From the NCBI GenBank assembly GCA_010909165.1, contig MU008151.1, positions 558,001-622,000 of the forward strand: a stretch of 64,000 nucleotides of DNA. Direction: 5' to 3'. This DNA comes from Anthoceros angustus (lineage: Eukaryota > Streptophyta > Anthocerotopsida > Anthocerotales > Anthocerotaceae). Of this stretch, positions 24,655-36,049 are shown one piece after another (within the stretch, counting starts at the first letter, position 1; the number at the start of each line of letters is the position of its first letter). The notes under the pieces are model-generated. The model ran no database searches, was not told the origin of the DNA, and saw only the letters and a list, made by a program, of their open reading frames with translations. The position numbers were made by a program, and so were the translations under genes.

Positions 24655-26769
24655 ATGGCGCAGCTGGGAGCCGTGTCCTGCATTGCCGGCCCCGGCAGCT
24701 CGCCCAGAGTGTGCCGCCTCTCCTCCTGCCTGTGGGGCGTCAGACTCGCCTCCTCCTCCTGCCCGGCCAACCTAAGTATTGTTCCTTGCCTTGCCTTCCT
24801 TCCCTTCCCACGCCGCTTCCTCTGACATGCCTGGTGGGAGGCCGTCTGTGCGGGGGGTTCTCACCCGCTTTCTGCCTGCCCTTGTAGTAGGTGCGAGATG
24901 CCCTGCCAGGCACCACCTCCTGGTTGTGGCCCGGCGGAAGTCAGGATTCGCGGAGCTCTTTTCCAACAAGCGGTGTGTAATGTGTAGCCTGGTGTGGGAA
25001 TGCGGTCGTGGAGCTGGTGAGTGGGTGATGCTGAAGGAAGCAGGGATGGGGGATGGGTGTGCAGATTAGGTCAGGAGCAGCAGGAGGAGCAGGCTGGGAG
25101 GTTGAGGCGCGGGCAAGTGTCGCCTCGCATGCCTGTGCCCAAGCACATACTGAAGCCGCCGTATGTGAATTCCATCAGGCCGCCTGCCATGTCGCACAAA
25201 TTCCAGATTCAGGACGCTGTCGGGGTTGCGGGCATGAGGGCTGCAGGGAAGCTTGCTGCTCGCGTGCTTGAGCACGCCGGAACCCTTGTCAAGGTTTGTC
25301 CTCGTGGTTGTTGGATGGTTTGGTGACAGGCATTGGGTGGTTTGAGCTCTGCCTGACCGCTTGTTTTTGCTGCAGCCAGGAGTTACAACAGATGAAATTG
25401 ACAAAGCTGTGCATGCTATGATCATCGAGAATGACGCTTACCCGTCTCCTCTTGGATATGGTGGCTTTCCCAAGAGTGTTTGTACTTCTGTGAATGAGTG
25501 CATCTGCCATGGTATACCTGATTCTCGTCCCCTCCAGGTGCTTGCCTCAGCCTTTTAGACCTGTGCTGTGTCAGGCATTGTATCATCAAATCTTTAGACT
25601 TGTGCATTGTCATATCTACAGCAGAGCCTGATGGCATGTGTTCTGACTACTGACAGGATGGAGACATTGTCAACATCGACGTTACTGTTTACCTAAATGT
25701 GAGTTCTCTGTTCCTCCAGATTTTATTTACCTCGTCGTGTACTCATGTATTGACGTTAGTGGCGGTCCCCAGCGAGTCTTGCTTCCGCCTGTGCCGCCTC
25801 TCTTCTGTCCGTATGAAACTGAGATGTTGTCGAGTTATCCATGCCTGCATGAGTGGAAAGCAGGAGAGGTTCTGGAGCATGGACAGGGACGACCCTGCAA
25901 TCTAATGGAAACTTACAATCTTGGGGGCATCCTGCAGGGCTATCATGGTGATACTTCTAAGACTTTCTACTGTGGGAACGTGAGTGATGAAGCAAGACAA
26001 CTGGTGGAGGTGGGTATTTTGTGTCCTGTATTTTATTACACAGTCATCGGAGGCCATGCTTGGAGCTTCTCAACAATGTTGTTCTGATGACAGGTGACTC
26101 GGGAATGCCTGGAGAAGGCCATAGCTGTTTGCGGACCTGAAGTAGAGTTTAAGAAGATTGGGAACACCATTCAGTGAGTATCCATATGTACGTCATTGTA
26201 TGCCAGTACGTCTCGATCCGCCCGGGTCAGGAGTCTAACTGGAGGCCTGTACATCATCTTTGCCTACAGGGATATTGCTGACAAATATCGTTACGGAGTT
26301 GTCGAGCATTTTGTCGGCCATGGAGTTGGGCAGATTTTCCACTCAGCACCAGCAATCCTGCATCACCGTATGCCCCCTGACTCCAGTCAATTGTCCCTAG
26401 ATGCTGCCTGTTCCTCCTTTCTTTCCTTTTATGTGTCAATCTGACTTGCCCCCAAATTCCTGCAGGCAACAACGACCCTGGTCGGATGGTAGTTGGGCAG
26501 ACCTTTACGATAGGTGAGGAACGCGGTCATCTACTACCGGTCAGACCTTAATGCGCTCCACTTGCAATTCTCTAAGCCAGCTGTGCTCACCCTTGATTGG
26601 TCCTTTCTTGCCTCGAAATGCAGAGCCCATGTTGACAATCGGGAGCATAGCTGACCGCATATGGGAAGACAATTGGACTGTTGTGACTGTAGATGGAAGC
26701 CTTTCTGCACAGTTCGAGCACTCACTACTCATCACCGAAGATGGGGTCGAGACGCTCACCAAATGTTGA
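24655..26769 (+). CDS. MAP1D: Organellar type I methionine aminopeptidase, 10 exons
   Basis: The enzyme removes the initiator methionine from new proteins in plastids and/or mitochondria. Exons: 24655-24775, 24891-24972, 25065-25293, 25376-25537, 25657-25698, 25938-26009, 26094-26173, 26270-26367, 26466-26513 and 26624-26769, all GT..AG and phase-consistent, giving 359 residues. Residues 1-75 form a Ser/Cys/Arg-rich transit-peptide-like leader. The linker [19 protein letters not shown] is typical of the plant MAP1B/C/D group. All metal ligands and the catalytic His are present: His in [10 protein letters not shown], Asp in NIDVTVY, Asp in YHGDTSKTF, His in VGHGVGQ, Glu in IEPML (its codon split by the last intron) and Glu in AQFEHS. 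The protein ends TKC like its relatives. I cannot separate MAP1B, C and D by eye, so the symbol is provisional. Convergent with SSR2. Confidence 0.94.
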
Positions 26770-27215
26770 TTTCGCTTCTGTGCTTTGTACCTATATCATT
26801 CCTATGTACAGCCGATTGGAATTGGTTTAGAAGTCCTGCCATTGCCGCAACAGGATAGCTCTGACACCACCTTAGTATTACCCTGCACATCAAGTGCGGA
26901 AATTCTTGCTGTATTGATTTTGAGAGAAGCGTTTGCGCCTAGTAGCTACAATTATGTACCTCCGCTGACTTCGCTTGAACTCGGAAGTTCCTATTAACAG
27001 TGAGGTGTCTGAAATGAAGTGTCGGGACACCAGACGACAGTACAGAACTTCAACTGCCGTGGCCTATCGCTTTCGCTTTCATTAATACAGGAACTTGTAA
27101 AGCACGATACAATGAAAGAGGAAGGTAGAACCAGAGAAACTCAACAGCTAGCTTTTGGGCTGTCCGCCAGTCTATGCTAAAAGAAAAAGCAGGTTCCTGA
27201 TGAACCCCTGAAAAA
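26770..27215. other. Convergent 3' region between MetAP and SSR2
   Basis: About 446 bp holding the 3' untranslated regions of the two converging genes. No further gene or element is seen. Confidence 0.5.
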
Positions 27216-28415
27216 TTACCGACGCTTTTTGCCAGCATACTTCTTCGACTTTGATGGAGTTATCAAAAGATAAGCGAAGAGACCAATAATGCCCAGAACC
27301 GTTACCAGAGGTCCGTATCCGATGACCGCTCTCTGCACAAGCATGCCAAGTTGTGAGCCACTGAGGTATTGGAACGCGTGCAGCAAGATACTGATGCTAA
27401 GCAGAAAACCACGGGATCCCACCTTCAACTGATGTTCAGACCAGACGGCATTGGGGAAGGACACCACCACGCAGACATGAGTTAGAACTGCAGCAAGCAG
27501 AAAAACGCATCGAAAAAGCTGCAGCATGTATACAAGTCCTACCAGTTCAAGCTTGTTCTGGCCAGACTTGTCAGACAACACGTCCAGCTCAAAGATCGGA
27601 GTAGACCATGCCTCCTGAAATTATTGAGCAGCAAGATCTTAGATAAGACACGGAGAAGTCAAGCACAAAAACCTTCCAAACTGTCAGCGAGCGGACAGCC
27701 AACCTGCAGTTGGGACTTGGCTGCGACTCGGTACTTGATAACAGCTGGAGAACCTCTGAACGGCCCCTTAACCTTGGGCTCTAGGAGGAATTCATGAGAC
27801 AAAAGACCCCCACTGCAAAAAACAACCAACACGTATGAACAAAATCCCCAAACGCGCCAGAGACACCAGCACAGCAACACTACTCACGCATCCAGCTTCT
27901 CCCACGATTGCGAGAAGTTGCCACTGACGAGGCTGAAGGCCTCCGCTGGCCAGCTATCATCGTTCAAGACCACATCATACGCCGTGCTGCAACCCCATCA
28001 CTCCCACCAGCCAACCGTCAGCCATCAGAATTATTCGCAACCCGCCGGAGAGAACTTCAACCCCAAAACAGGGCATTCAAGCGGATCAGCAGATCTAGAC
28101 TGCAATCCTACTAGACATGCAACCGGCGGCAAAACGCGAGCTGATACACAGCGCCGCCAGCCATCGGCATGCGGAAATCAAGCTGAGATACGAGATCTCC
28201 AAGAACGGCAGATGCAGCAGAGCTCACCTAGCGCCGGCGTTGAAGACGGTGATGCCAACAGAGACACGCTCGGACTTAGCCTTGCCTTTGCTGATGCGCG
28301 CATATTTTTGCACCACCAGAAAGGCGTTTTCTGAAGCACCGGCAACGGCCAGCTCCAGCAGCAGCAAAAGCGCCAACACCGAGGCAGCAGCCACCATCGC
28401 CGCAGCTCGCCCCAT
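27216..28415 (-). CDS. SSR2: Translocon-associated protein subunit beta (TRAP-beta/SSR2), 5 exons
   Basis: TRAP-beta is a single-pass ER membrane protein of the translocon-associated complex beside Sec61. Exons on the minus strand: 28415-28228, 27986-27888, 27812-27704, 27614-27543 and 27332-27216, all GT..AG with consistent phases, giving 194 residues, the family length. A signal peptide (MVAAASVLALLLLLELAVAG) is followed by ENAFLVVQKYARI and SERVSVGITVFNAG. Next come the lumenal immunoglobulin-like blocks TAYDVVLNDDSWP and HEFLLEPKVKGPFRG, with a possible N-glycosylation site (NFS). One transmembrane helix (LVTVLGIIGLFAYLLI) leads to a short basic cytosolic tail (KKYAGKKRR). The start ATG at 28415 is preferred to the GTG just upstream. 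No decay. Confidence 0.95.
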
Positions 28416-28822
28416 CACGCTTGCAAAGCAAAGGCCCGGTCTTTGGATTCTGCCTGGAAATGGCAGGACATAAATTCCCCCAAGGAAAATCTTTGGTTTA
28501 ACGGAATTCTCTGCTTAGCTCTGCGGTGCCTGTAGTCTGTTAAGTCTGCTCTGAGTTAATGGGATAACACACATCTACACACTCACATACATATGTGCTG
28601 AGTTCCATGCTGATGGTTGTCTTATTAAGAAGGTTTCTACTTAAGATATTATTACTTAGGGAGAACGGTTTAGACGGCTTTATAAGTTGACTTATACAAG
28701 AGTTAGAGAACATAGGCTGGTTATTAAAATGTTCACTTTCTTATAAATGTGTGTCCAAATGGCTTAGAACGTCGTAAATGGCTTATAAATGTTTAAGCAT
28801 GATTATTAAACATCCTGCGTTT

Positions 28823-29036
28823 GGATCGGTACTTAGATGGGGTGCCTAAAGGGAATGGATGCCCTTGGTGCAAGTAGCTTAGGTATACCATGGTACAAGT
28901 TGTTGAGTACCAAGTCCCATGACTGAAATCCGTCCTTAGTGGACTTCAATAAAATTCTTCAAGTTGTTGAGTACCAAGTCCCATGACGGAAATCCGTCCT
29001 TAGTGGACTTCAATAAAATTCTTCTTCTTCTTCTAT
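28823..29036 (+). repeat. Dispersed repeat copy with internal 64-bp tandem duplication
   Basis: This begins 'ggatcggtacttagatgggg', continues with 'gatgcccttggtgcaagtag' and 'aagtcccatgac', and ends 'cttcaataaaattcttcttc'. The last part is duplicated in tandem (28897-28960 and 28961-29024). The same sequence occurs at 21004-21080 (partial) and, inverted, at 55421-55555. The AATAAA followed by a simple CTT run suggests a transcribed 3' end, as in a retroelement. The element type is not established. Confidence 0.7.
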
Positions 29037-29075
29037 TATTCAGAGGTTTATTTGTAACAATTATGGCACTTCCGT

Positions 29076-29690
29076 TTGGGTCATGTGCATCCATGGAAGG
29101 TACTTCAAACGGCTCGATATTATGGTTTTCATGTACCTCCATCAATTGTTGGTTCTATGTGTTCTTATTGTATGTTATTTCATATGAGTTTGGCTTCAGT
29201 TTTCTGGTTTGACGCATTTCAAACAGCTGCCTACATCTTGAACAAGGTTGTTTCTGATGTTCTTATGGGTCAAAATCCAGAGGCATTGCAGACTGGTGTG
29301 GTTCCTTCTTCTACAAATTTGAGTGTGTTTGGATCAGTAGCGTTTGCCCATGTTCCAAGAGAAAAGAGATCAAAACTGGATAAGCGAAGTGTTGCGTGCA
29401 TTTGTGTTGGATATTGCAAAAATTCCCTGGGTTATCATTGGTTTGATCCCAATACTCGACGAATTATTTCAAGTCAAGATGTTACTTTTTGTGAAGATTT
29501 GTCTTGGAAGGATTCAAATCATTCTTCGCAGTCATGCGATCATGATCTTATTTTTGAATAGTTCCCTTCTTTGTTACCCTTGGATCATGATGATCACTAC
29601 TTTTTTTATGAAGCTTTAGATTCCAATTCTGGGAATGATGCTCAACATGATGTACATAATGATCATGGTGTGGATCCACTTGAAAGTTAG
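29076..29690 (+). mobile_element. Ty1/Copia retrotransposon remnant: end of integrase and linker
   Basis: The translated frame reads the end of a Copia integrase core and the following conserved domain: FWFDAFQTAAYILNKV, LSVFGSVAFAHVPREKRSKL, SVACICVGYCKNSLGYHWF and SSQDVTFCEDLSW. The order and spacing match Ty1/Copia polyproteins. The frame stops at 29559-29561 and the linker continues beyond in a shifted frame (YEALDSNSGND). No gag, protease or reverse transcriptase is adjacent on this strand and I see no LTRs, so this is a truncated dead fragment. Confidence 0.85.
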
Positions 29691-30640
29691 TCCCCCCTTA
29701 TCTGCTACTTGTTTTGACACCTCTTCCCTTTGGCCGTTCATTCGATAGCTGTAGCTACCTTCGATGCTCATTGTCCCTGGCTTTTGTTCTCGTGCGGGGT
29801 CTTGATATAACGTTTTTATCCTTATAAGCTCTTGATTAAGCGTGAAAAAAGCATAATATTTTAGTATGTAAAATGTGGTAAACTTATGAATGCACACCAA
29901 GTTCTTTACAACATGAACACAAAGATGTGTGTGTATTTGTGTTTGCCAAGCTTTTGAAAACATGAACACAAAAACATATGTATCCATTTGTGTTCATGCT
30001 ATCTAAAAACACTTCAACCAAAATAAAGTGCACTTTCAGAACGTTTGCCACAAATACATACTTTTGGGTGTCACTGAGACGTACTTTAGATAATATATCT
30101 CGTCCGCTATAAAAATAGCACAAGTTGTTGTCCTTAAAGATTGCTTTTACGGTTGTTAATGATTATTCTATGTTGAGTAGTACGTGATTTACCTACCTAT
30201 TTTTACCTAAATTACATAAATATTCTGAATTGTCTAAAGGTACACATTATGTAAGTATTGTAATATTTAATGTATTGATATTTTAATTTATTAATATTAT
30301 TCTATCATTTTGATCTAAAGTGTGTCAGTAGGCCAGTACATTGTACCTAATGTGCTGGCCTATCCTTTTGATAAAATAATTATATAGATAGTAAAAAAGA
30401 TTAAACCAATTGAATTATAAAGATACAAAACAGAGTTCTGAACTGAGTAAATTGAGTGTAGAACTACGGAGCTAAACTTTCATGCGAAAATTCGCCAAAG
30501 AAATAAACTCTCATATGACTTGGATGCCAATATAAATTACAATAATAATAAAAACAACCTTAAACAATAGGCACCTATATAAAACCACTACAGGGTGTTG
30601 TGGCAAAAGAAACTCCTATCCTAATAGGTCACAATGGTTA
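29691..30640. other. AT-rich spacer
   Basis: No gene is seen. It contains a perfect 12-bp inverted repeat ('catgaacacaaa' at 29961-29972, complement at 29987-29998), which could form a short hairpin. Otherwise this is low-complexity AT-rich sequence. Confidence 0.4.
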
Positions 30641-30649
30641 ATAGCTACA

Positions 30650-30826
30650 TATGTACATACATATATGAACAACGGATTTACGACCTGGAGGAAGTGGAAC
30701 AAGCTCCCACATTCCATTTTGCAAGAGTGAGCTCCACTCATCTTGCAAAGCCTGCTCCCACAAATGCCACTGTGAGAAAGCATAGGCCTCGACAATTAAT
30801 TGAGGCTCCTGATGAGCAGAAATAAG
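30650..30826 (-). mobile_element. Copia reverse transcriptase N-terminal fragment
   Basis: The minus strand translates to the start of a Ty1/Copia reverse transcriptase domain: EPQLIVEAYAFSQWHLWEQA followed by LQDEWSSLLQNGMWELVPLP and PGRKSV. This matches the family pattern around W-x2-A-x2-E-x3-L-x3-W-x-LV-x-LP. It breaks off after that and is opposite in orientation to the integrase fragment at 29.1-29.7 kb, so they are not one intact element. Confidence 0.75.
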
Positions 30827-30897
30827 ACCAACAACATCCTCAGTTTCATAATATTCTAGTTGTCGATGAGAAGGAGTACGTAATCTTTCAAAACGAC

Positions 30898-31145
30898 GAA
30901 CTACATTGGTGGCACAAGATCATTAGAAAGAACATGATTATGTTGAGGAACCCAGTAGAATTTTGTGAAAAACCTCGAGATTCAGGAGGAATATTATGTG
31001 GAAACGCATCACCAAAAGGATGAACTACATTGGTGGCACAAGATCATTAGGAAGAACATGATTATGTTGAGGAACCCAGCAGAATTTGGTGAAAAACCTG
31101 GAGATTTAGGAGGAGTATTATGTGGAAACCCATCACGAGAACTCG
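30898..31145. repeat. 124-bp tandem duplication upstream of the Copia RT fragment
   Basis: Copies 30898-31021 and 31022-31145 start 'gaactacattggtggcacaa' and differ by a few substitutions. On the minus strand this lies just before the RT fragment, so it is probably part of the same decayed element's integrase-RT linker. Confidence 0.8.
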
Positions 31146-31261
31146 CAAGATCCGGACTAACTTCACCAATAACATGTCTAACCCAACATTTCTCTAACCA
31201 TTCCTTAAGGAAGTGCAGCGTCGAGGATAGTGGCACCTCGCCCATTCCTCTTGCTTTGAAG

Positions 31262-31966
31262 TGCTTATGTGAAGATCTCTAGCTGAACTATCGCACACCC
31301 CGAGATTCACCTAGCTTGTATAGGTTCTGCACCCACACCCAAGATTGAGGTTGTAACGCAACAACTTGTCAAAGTCTAGATATTGTGACCATATTTGTGG
31401 GTTGCCATTTTTTCATCACCATTCTTCTAGGAATGAGATACTACGTTGGGACTTGTATTTTCATTGGATAGTGGAAACTTGCAGCTCAGGTTATTATCCC
31501 TTAAGAGTTGCATTGTTAAGAAGGTACTTTAATAGAGTTTTCTCAAATATGTGTGTTTATGTTGCGGTCAGAATTCGCTGTGCTTACGAATATCATATAA
31601 GGCTCTCTGGATTTATTGTGGCCGTATTCACAACAAATCACAGCAAGTGAAAGTCATTACCGCGGACTGAAAATGGTCCCTCCCAGGGTAGCCTGCCCAT
31701 CGCCGCTCATGCCACTTCCACCACAGTGGTTATCTAATCCTTTGCGGCCATGGTGTCAAAAATCGGGTGTGACATTTTCACCCAAACATTAAGGACGACA
31801 ACAGAAACTTGGAGTTGGATCTTGTAGTTTGTTCTCAACAAAATGAGGTGTCAGGGACTAGACCTTGGAACTTTTTCTCCACACAAAAGGATGGCTTCAT
31901 GGGTAGGATATTCTACGTACCTCGTAACTGTGTCTGGCGCACACACTGCTAGTTCATAACGCATTC
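31262..31966. other. Spacer before the PPR cluster
   Basis: No gene recognised; composition is mixed. It presumably contains the 3' flank of the first PPR-DYW copy. Confidence 0.4.
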
Positions 31967-34653
31967 TCACGGACGACCCTTGCAACTGCAACAACCATGC
32001 GCGAATCGATGCACACGGTACCCATCCCTTACAACAATGTCTCTCTGTTCGAGCCTTGACATGATCTCCGTGGAACTGTGGCAGTCACTGCACATGCGTA
32101 GATTCTTTGTTACGACAAGAGGTGTTCCATTCGGAGTGTTCAAGAGACCAAACGCCAGGGCTAGTTTCTCAGCATGCCCACAAAGCACATCTTCCTTTTC
32201 CATCTCACTCATTGGCTTCAACACCAATTTTGTGTGAGGTATGTGGCCTCCTTCCTGCTTCAGACGTGCACTCATGCTCTCTGCCTTTAGCGCAATATCA
32301 TCTTTTCTTTCCCCCACCACAAATGTATGTACCTGCTTCTTCACCTCAATGGTCGCCACTGCAGGTTTCTTGTTGGCTCCTGCTGCCAGCCTCTGTGTTT
32401 CAATCCTGTCTACATCCGTCCACCTACCTGCATCTGCATAGGCATTGGCCATAAGCACATACGCAGACGCCCGCTGAGGGTCTAGCCTAACGATGCTTTC
32501 AAAACACCACATCGCCCTCTTGATATCCCCGTGACTTTTGCAGGCATTCAACAAAGATGTCAAGCCCACAACATTATTTTGGCTCTCACATGATAACAGC
32601 ATGTTCTCAGCCTCATCTAAATTGCCTGCACGCCCAAGAAGATCAATCATGCAATTGTAATGGTCAGCAGTAGGTTTTATGCCATGCTGCTCAGCCATGG
32701 CATCAAAGTGCTTGCGACCCTCATCCACCAGTCCCTCATGACTGCATGCTACTAGAACGCAAGTAAAAGTTGCACCATTAGGCTGAACACCGGCAACTAA
32801 CATCTCCTCAAAACAAGCTAGTGCCTTGTGACCTTCATCACAGGCACCATACCCAGATATCAGGGCGGTCCACGTCACCACATCCTTTGTGGTCAAGCTG
32901 TCAAAAACCCGGCGTGCATCCTCCAGTTTGCCACATTTTGCATACATGTCCACCAGGCAAGTGCCCAACACTATGTTATCCAGCAGTCCACTTTTCACAA
33001 TCTGTGAGTGCAGCTGCCTGCCTTTCTGTAAGGCACCAGTGCTTCCACAGGCCTTCAGAAGGCAAGCAAATACAAAATCGTCAGCCAAAATGAGGCCCTC
33101 CTCCTCCATTTGTCCATACACAACAAGTGCCTCATGTCCGAGCCCTTGCTGGGCATACCCAGCAATCAGCGCTGTCCATGTCACCACATTCTTTGTGGCC
33201 ATGCTGTCAAAAACCTGGCGTGCATCTTCCAGTTCACCACATTTTGCATACATGTCCACCAGGCAGGTGCCCACCAGTACGTCATCCAGCAGTCCTCTTT
33301 CAACAATCTGTGAGTGCAGCTGCCTGCCCTTCTGTAAGGCACCAGTGCTTGCACACGCCTTCAGAAGGCAAGCAAACGTAACATGGTTAGCCAGAATGAG
33401 GCCCTCCTGCTCCATTCGTCCATACAGAATAAGCGCCTCATGTCCAAGGCCTTGCTGGGCATACCCAGCTATCAGGGCATTCCATGTCACCACATCCTTT
33501 GTGTGCATGCTGTCAAAAACCTGGCGTGCATCTTTCAGTTCACCACATTTTGCATACCCAGATATCAGGGCATTCCATGTCACAACATCCTTGTAGGCAT
33601 GCTGTCAAAAACCTGGCGTGCATCTTTCAGTTCGCCACATTTTGCATACATGTCCACCAGGCAGTTGCCAACAAACAGGTTAGCAGGAATCCCACTGTGC
33701 AACACATCACAGTGCACTTTTCTGCCAGATTCCAAGTCGGCGGCAAATGCACAAGCTTGAAGGGCAGCTACAAAGACGTGACCATTCGCCTTCACTCCTG
33801 ACCTACGCATCTCATGGTACAGTTGTATGGCCTCCTTAGGTTTCCCATGTTTAGCATGTGCAGAGATGATGGAACCACATGAAGACATCTGGTTTGCCTA
33901 CCCTGGTGAACACATCCATGGCCTCCTCTAGCCTACCTCCACATGCATACATGCGCAAGATATGGTTTCCCAAGTATGCATTCGACTCGTACCCAAATTT
34001 GACACACAGATCATGAACGCGTCGTCCCACAACCAAATCCTTCTTAGCTGTACACAGTTTCAGCACAGTGCAAAAAAGAGAGTCGGAAATAGCACAGCCT
34101 GTCTGCGCCAGAGATTCCAGGGCTCCAACGGCCTCAGAAAGCTTTCCCTCCTGACAGAACGTGCTCACGGTTACAGCCGTAACCACGTCCATTTCCGATG
34201 TTGCACGCCTCCCAGATTCAGGCTTATTCGGAGGGCTCGACTTGGAAGGAGAGACACCATGACCCATCCGAACATCGAATGAAACGAGCTGCTCATCAAC
34301 CCAAGCTGGCTTGTGCATGCTGCTCAACCACAGCACCTCGCCGGACACCTTACGCCGGAAGTCAGGCGAACGGGAGCTCTTCTTATCTCGTCTGTTGTCC
34401 CACCACAGGGTAGGGTCCAGGAAAAATTGTTGCCACAAGTGCTCCTGCTCCTGGCGACGACCATCGTTGGAAACCCGTCCCACCCAGACATTCTCGGAAG
34501 TGGCTGGCTTACACTGCTGCACCTGGAGGCTTTGTTTGCCAGGGGTTGAGTCCCTGAGATGACGTGAGCGGGAGCTCCTGGTAGAATCCCTGTACACACA
34601 CCGTTTGCAATTTGTTGGGTCCACAACGGGTCCTGTTGCCATACTGTGGCCAT
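31967..34653 (-). pseudogene. Long copy 1 of the PDF-PPR-DYW:KP-like family (frameshifted)
   Basis: Order from the N-terminus: start MATVWQQDPLW (34653), an OSB-type PDF motif (LWQQFFLDPTLWWDNRRDKK, SPDFRRK, EVLWL), a first PPR block (LCTAKKDLVVGRRVHDLCV), then PLS triplets of 102 codons, an E region (ADHYNCMIDLLGRAGNLDEA) and a DYW-type deaminase with HAEKLALAFG and CSDCH zinc ligands, ending CCSCKGRP. The two long frames (33851-34642 and 31967-33583) are in the same frame. The ~100 codons between are shifted, explained by a 2-base loss near 33872 and a 1-base loss near 33590 relative to copy 2. A further shift lies in the N-terminal leader near 34500. Role by family: organelle RNA editing, probably U-to-C. 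The indels could be real or assembly errors, so a functional gene is not excluded. Confidence 0.8.
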
Positions 34654-35888
34654 CGTTCTAGGCCAGCTGTCGGAAGATGAGTCTTACAACAGACTCAAAA
34701 GCAGGATGCCCAGGAGAGAGCAGAAGGCATTGGTACCTCAAACAAACACCTTATGGTTTCAAAGATCTGGCTACAAATTGACATGTACACCCACCGCGCA
34801 AGTATCCAACTCAGTCTGGAAGAGATTCATTCGATTCTGACATCTCCGTTATGATAGAGGTAGATCAGTCGAGATGTATACAGTATATTGTGCTAAGGTG
34901 AGAAGTATGAAAGCACACCAGCATGCCCTCCACGCACTCCATACGCAACTAGGTGAAAATATGCGATCAAAGACAACCAAATACCCTTGCAATGCCCAAG
35001 CTTGCTTCCCCACGATCCACTCCAAACCAGGCTCGAGACCTGCAAAAGGTGAGCATAGCCTACCTCCCATCACCAAGAGGGGCGAGCTGCTCATCAACCC
35101 AAGCTGGCATGTGTTGTTTAACCACAGCACCTCGCCGGACACCTTACGCCGGAAGTCAGGCGAACGGGAGCTCTTCTTATCTCGTCTGTTGTCCCACCAC
35201 AGGGTAGGGTCCAGGAAAAATTGTTGCCACAAGTGCTCCTGCTCCTGGCGACGACCATCGTTGGAAATCCCGTGCCCACCCAGACATTCTTGCGGCTGTG
35301 GAAGTGCTGGGCTCCTCAGACTGCTGCACCTGGAGGCTTTGTTTGCCAGGGGTTGAGTCCCTGAGATGACGTGAGCGGGAGCTCCTGGTAGAATCCCTGT
35401 ACACACACCGTTTGCAATTTGTTGGGTCCACAACGGGTCCTGTTGCCATACTGTGGCCATCGTTCTAGGCCAGCTGTCGGAAGATGAGTCTTACAACAGA
35501 CTCAAAAGCAGGATGCCCAGGAGAGAGCAGAAGGCATTGGTACCTCAAACAAACACCTTATGGTTTCAAAGATCTGGCTACAAATTGACATGTACACCCA
35601 CCGCGCAAGTATCCAACTCAGTCTGGAAGAGATTCATTCGATTCTGACATCTCGTTATGATAGGTGATCAGTCGAGATGTATACAGTATATTGTGCAAGG
35701 TGAGAAGTATGAAAGCACACCAGCATGCCCTCCACGCACTCCATACGCAACTAGGTGAAAATATGCGATCAAAGACAACCAAATACCCTTGCAATGCCCA
35801 AGCTTGCTTCCCCACGATCCACTCCAAACCAGGCTCGAGACCTGCAAAAGGTGAGCATAGCCTACCTCCCATCACCAAGAGGGGCGAG
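34288..35888 (-). repeat. About 800-bp tandem duplication of the family's 5' end
   Basis: 34288-35087 and 35088-35888 are near-identical direct copies. Each contains the PDF-motif coding part, the start codon region and the upstream flank ('tgtcggaagatgagtcttac', 'cagaaggcattggtacctca'). The second copy (coding part about 35089-35460, minus) carries MATVWQQDPLW, EQEHLWQQFFLDP and WWDNRRDKK but runs out of frame after VLWLNNT and has no PPR or DYW part attached. It is an isolated PDF-motif exon-like fragment with its own duplicated promoter region. Confidence 0.8.
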
Positions 35889-36049
35889 CTGCTGCGCGGA
35901 GCGAGCTCCTCATGTGCAGCTTGTTTCCCGCCATAAGTCGCCAAAGCAAACCAGAATCGATTCCCCTAATGCCTGGTAGAGCACACGGAAGTAGGTGATG
36001 TACGTACAACGGGCGAGATGTACGGTAATGCATGTATGCATGTCCAGCC

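Noticed and set aside
32889-33596. Long plus-strand frames throughout the PPR cluster
   Set aside because: They are antisense shadows repeated with the 306-bp PLS triplets.
31967-34642. Introns explaining the frame changes in the long PPR copies
   Set aside because: The frame changes coincide with 1-14 base losses relative to sister copies and lack GT..AG pairs around the affected codons, so frameshifts (real or artefactual) are the better explanation.
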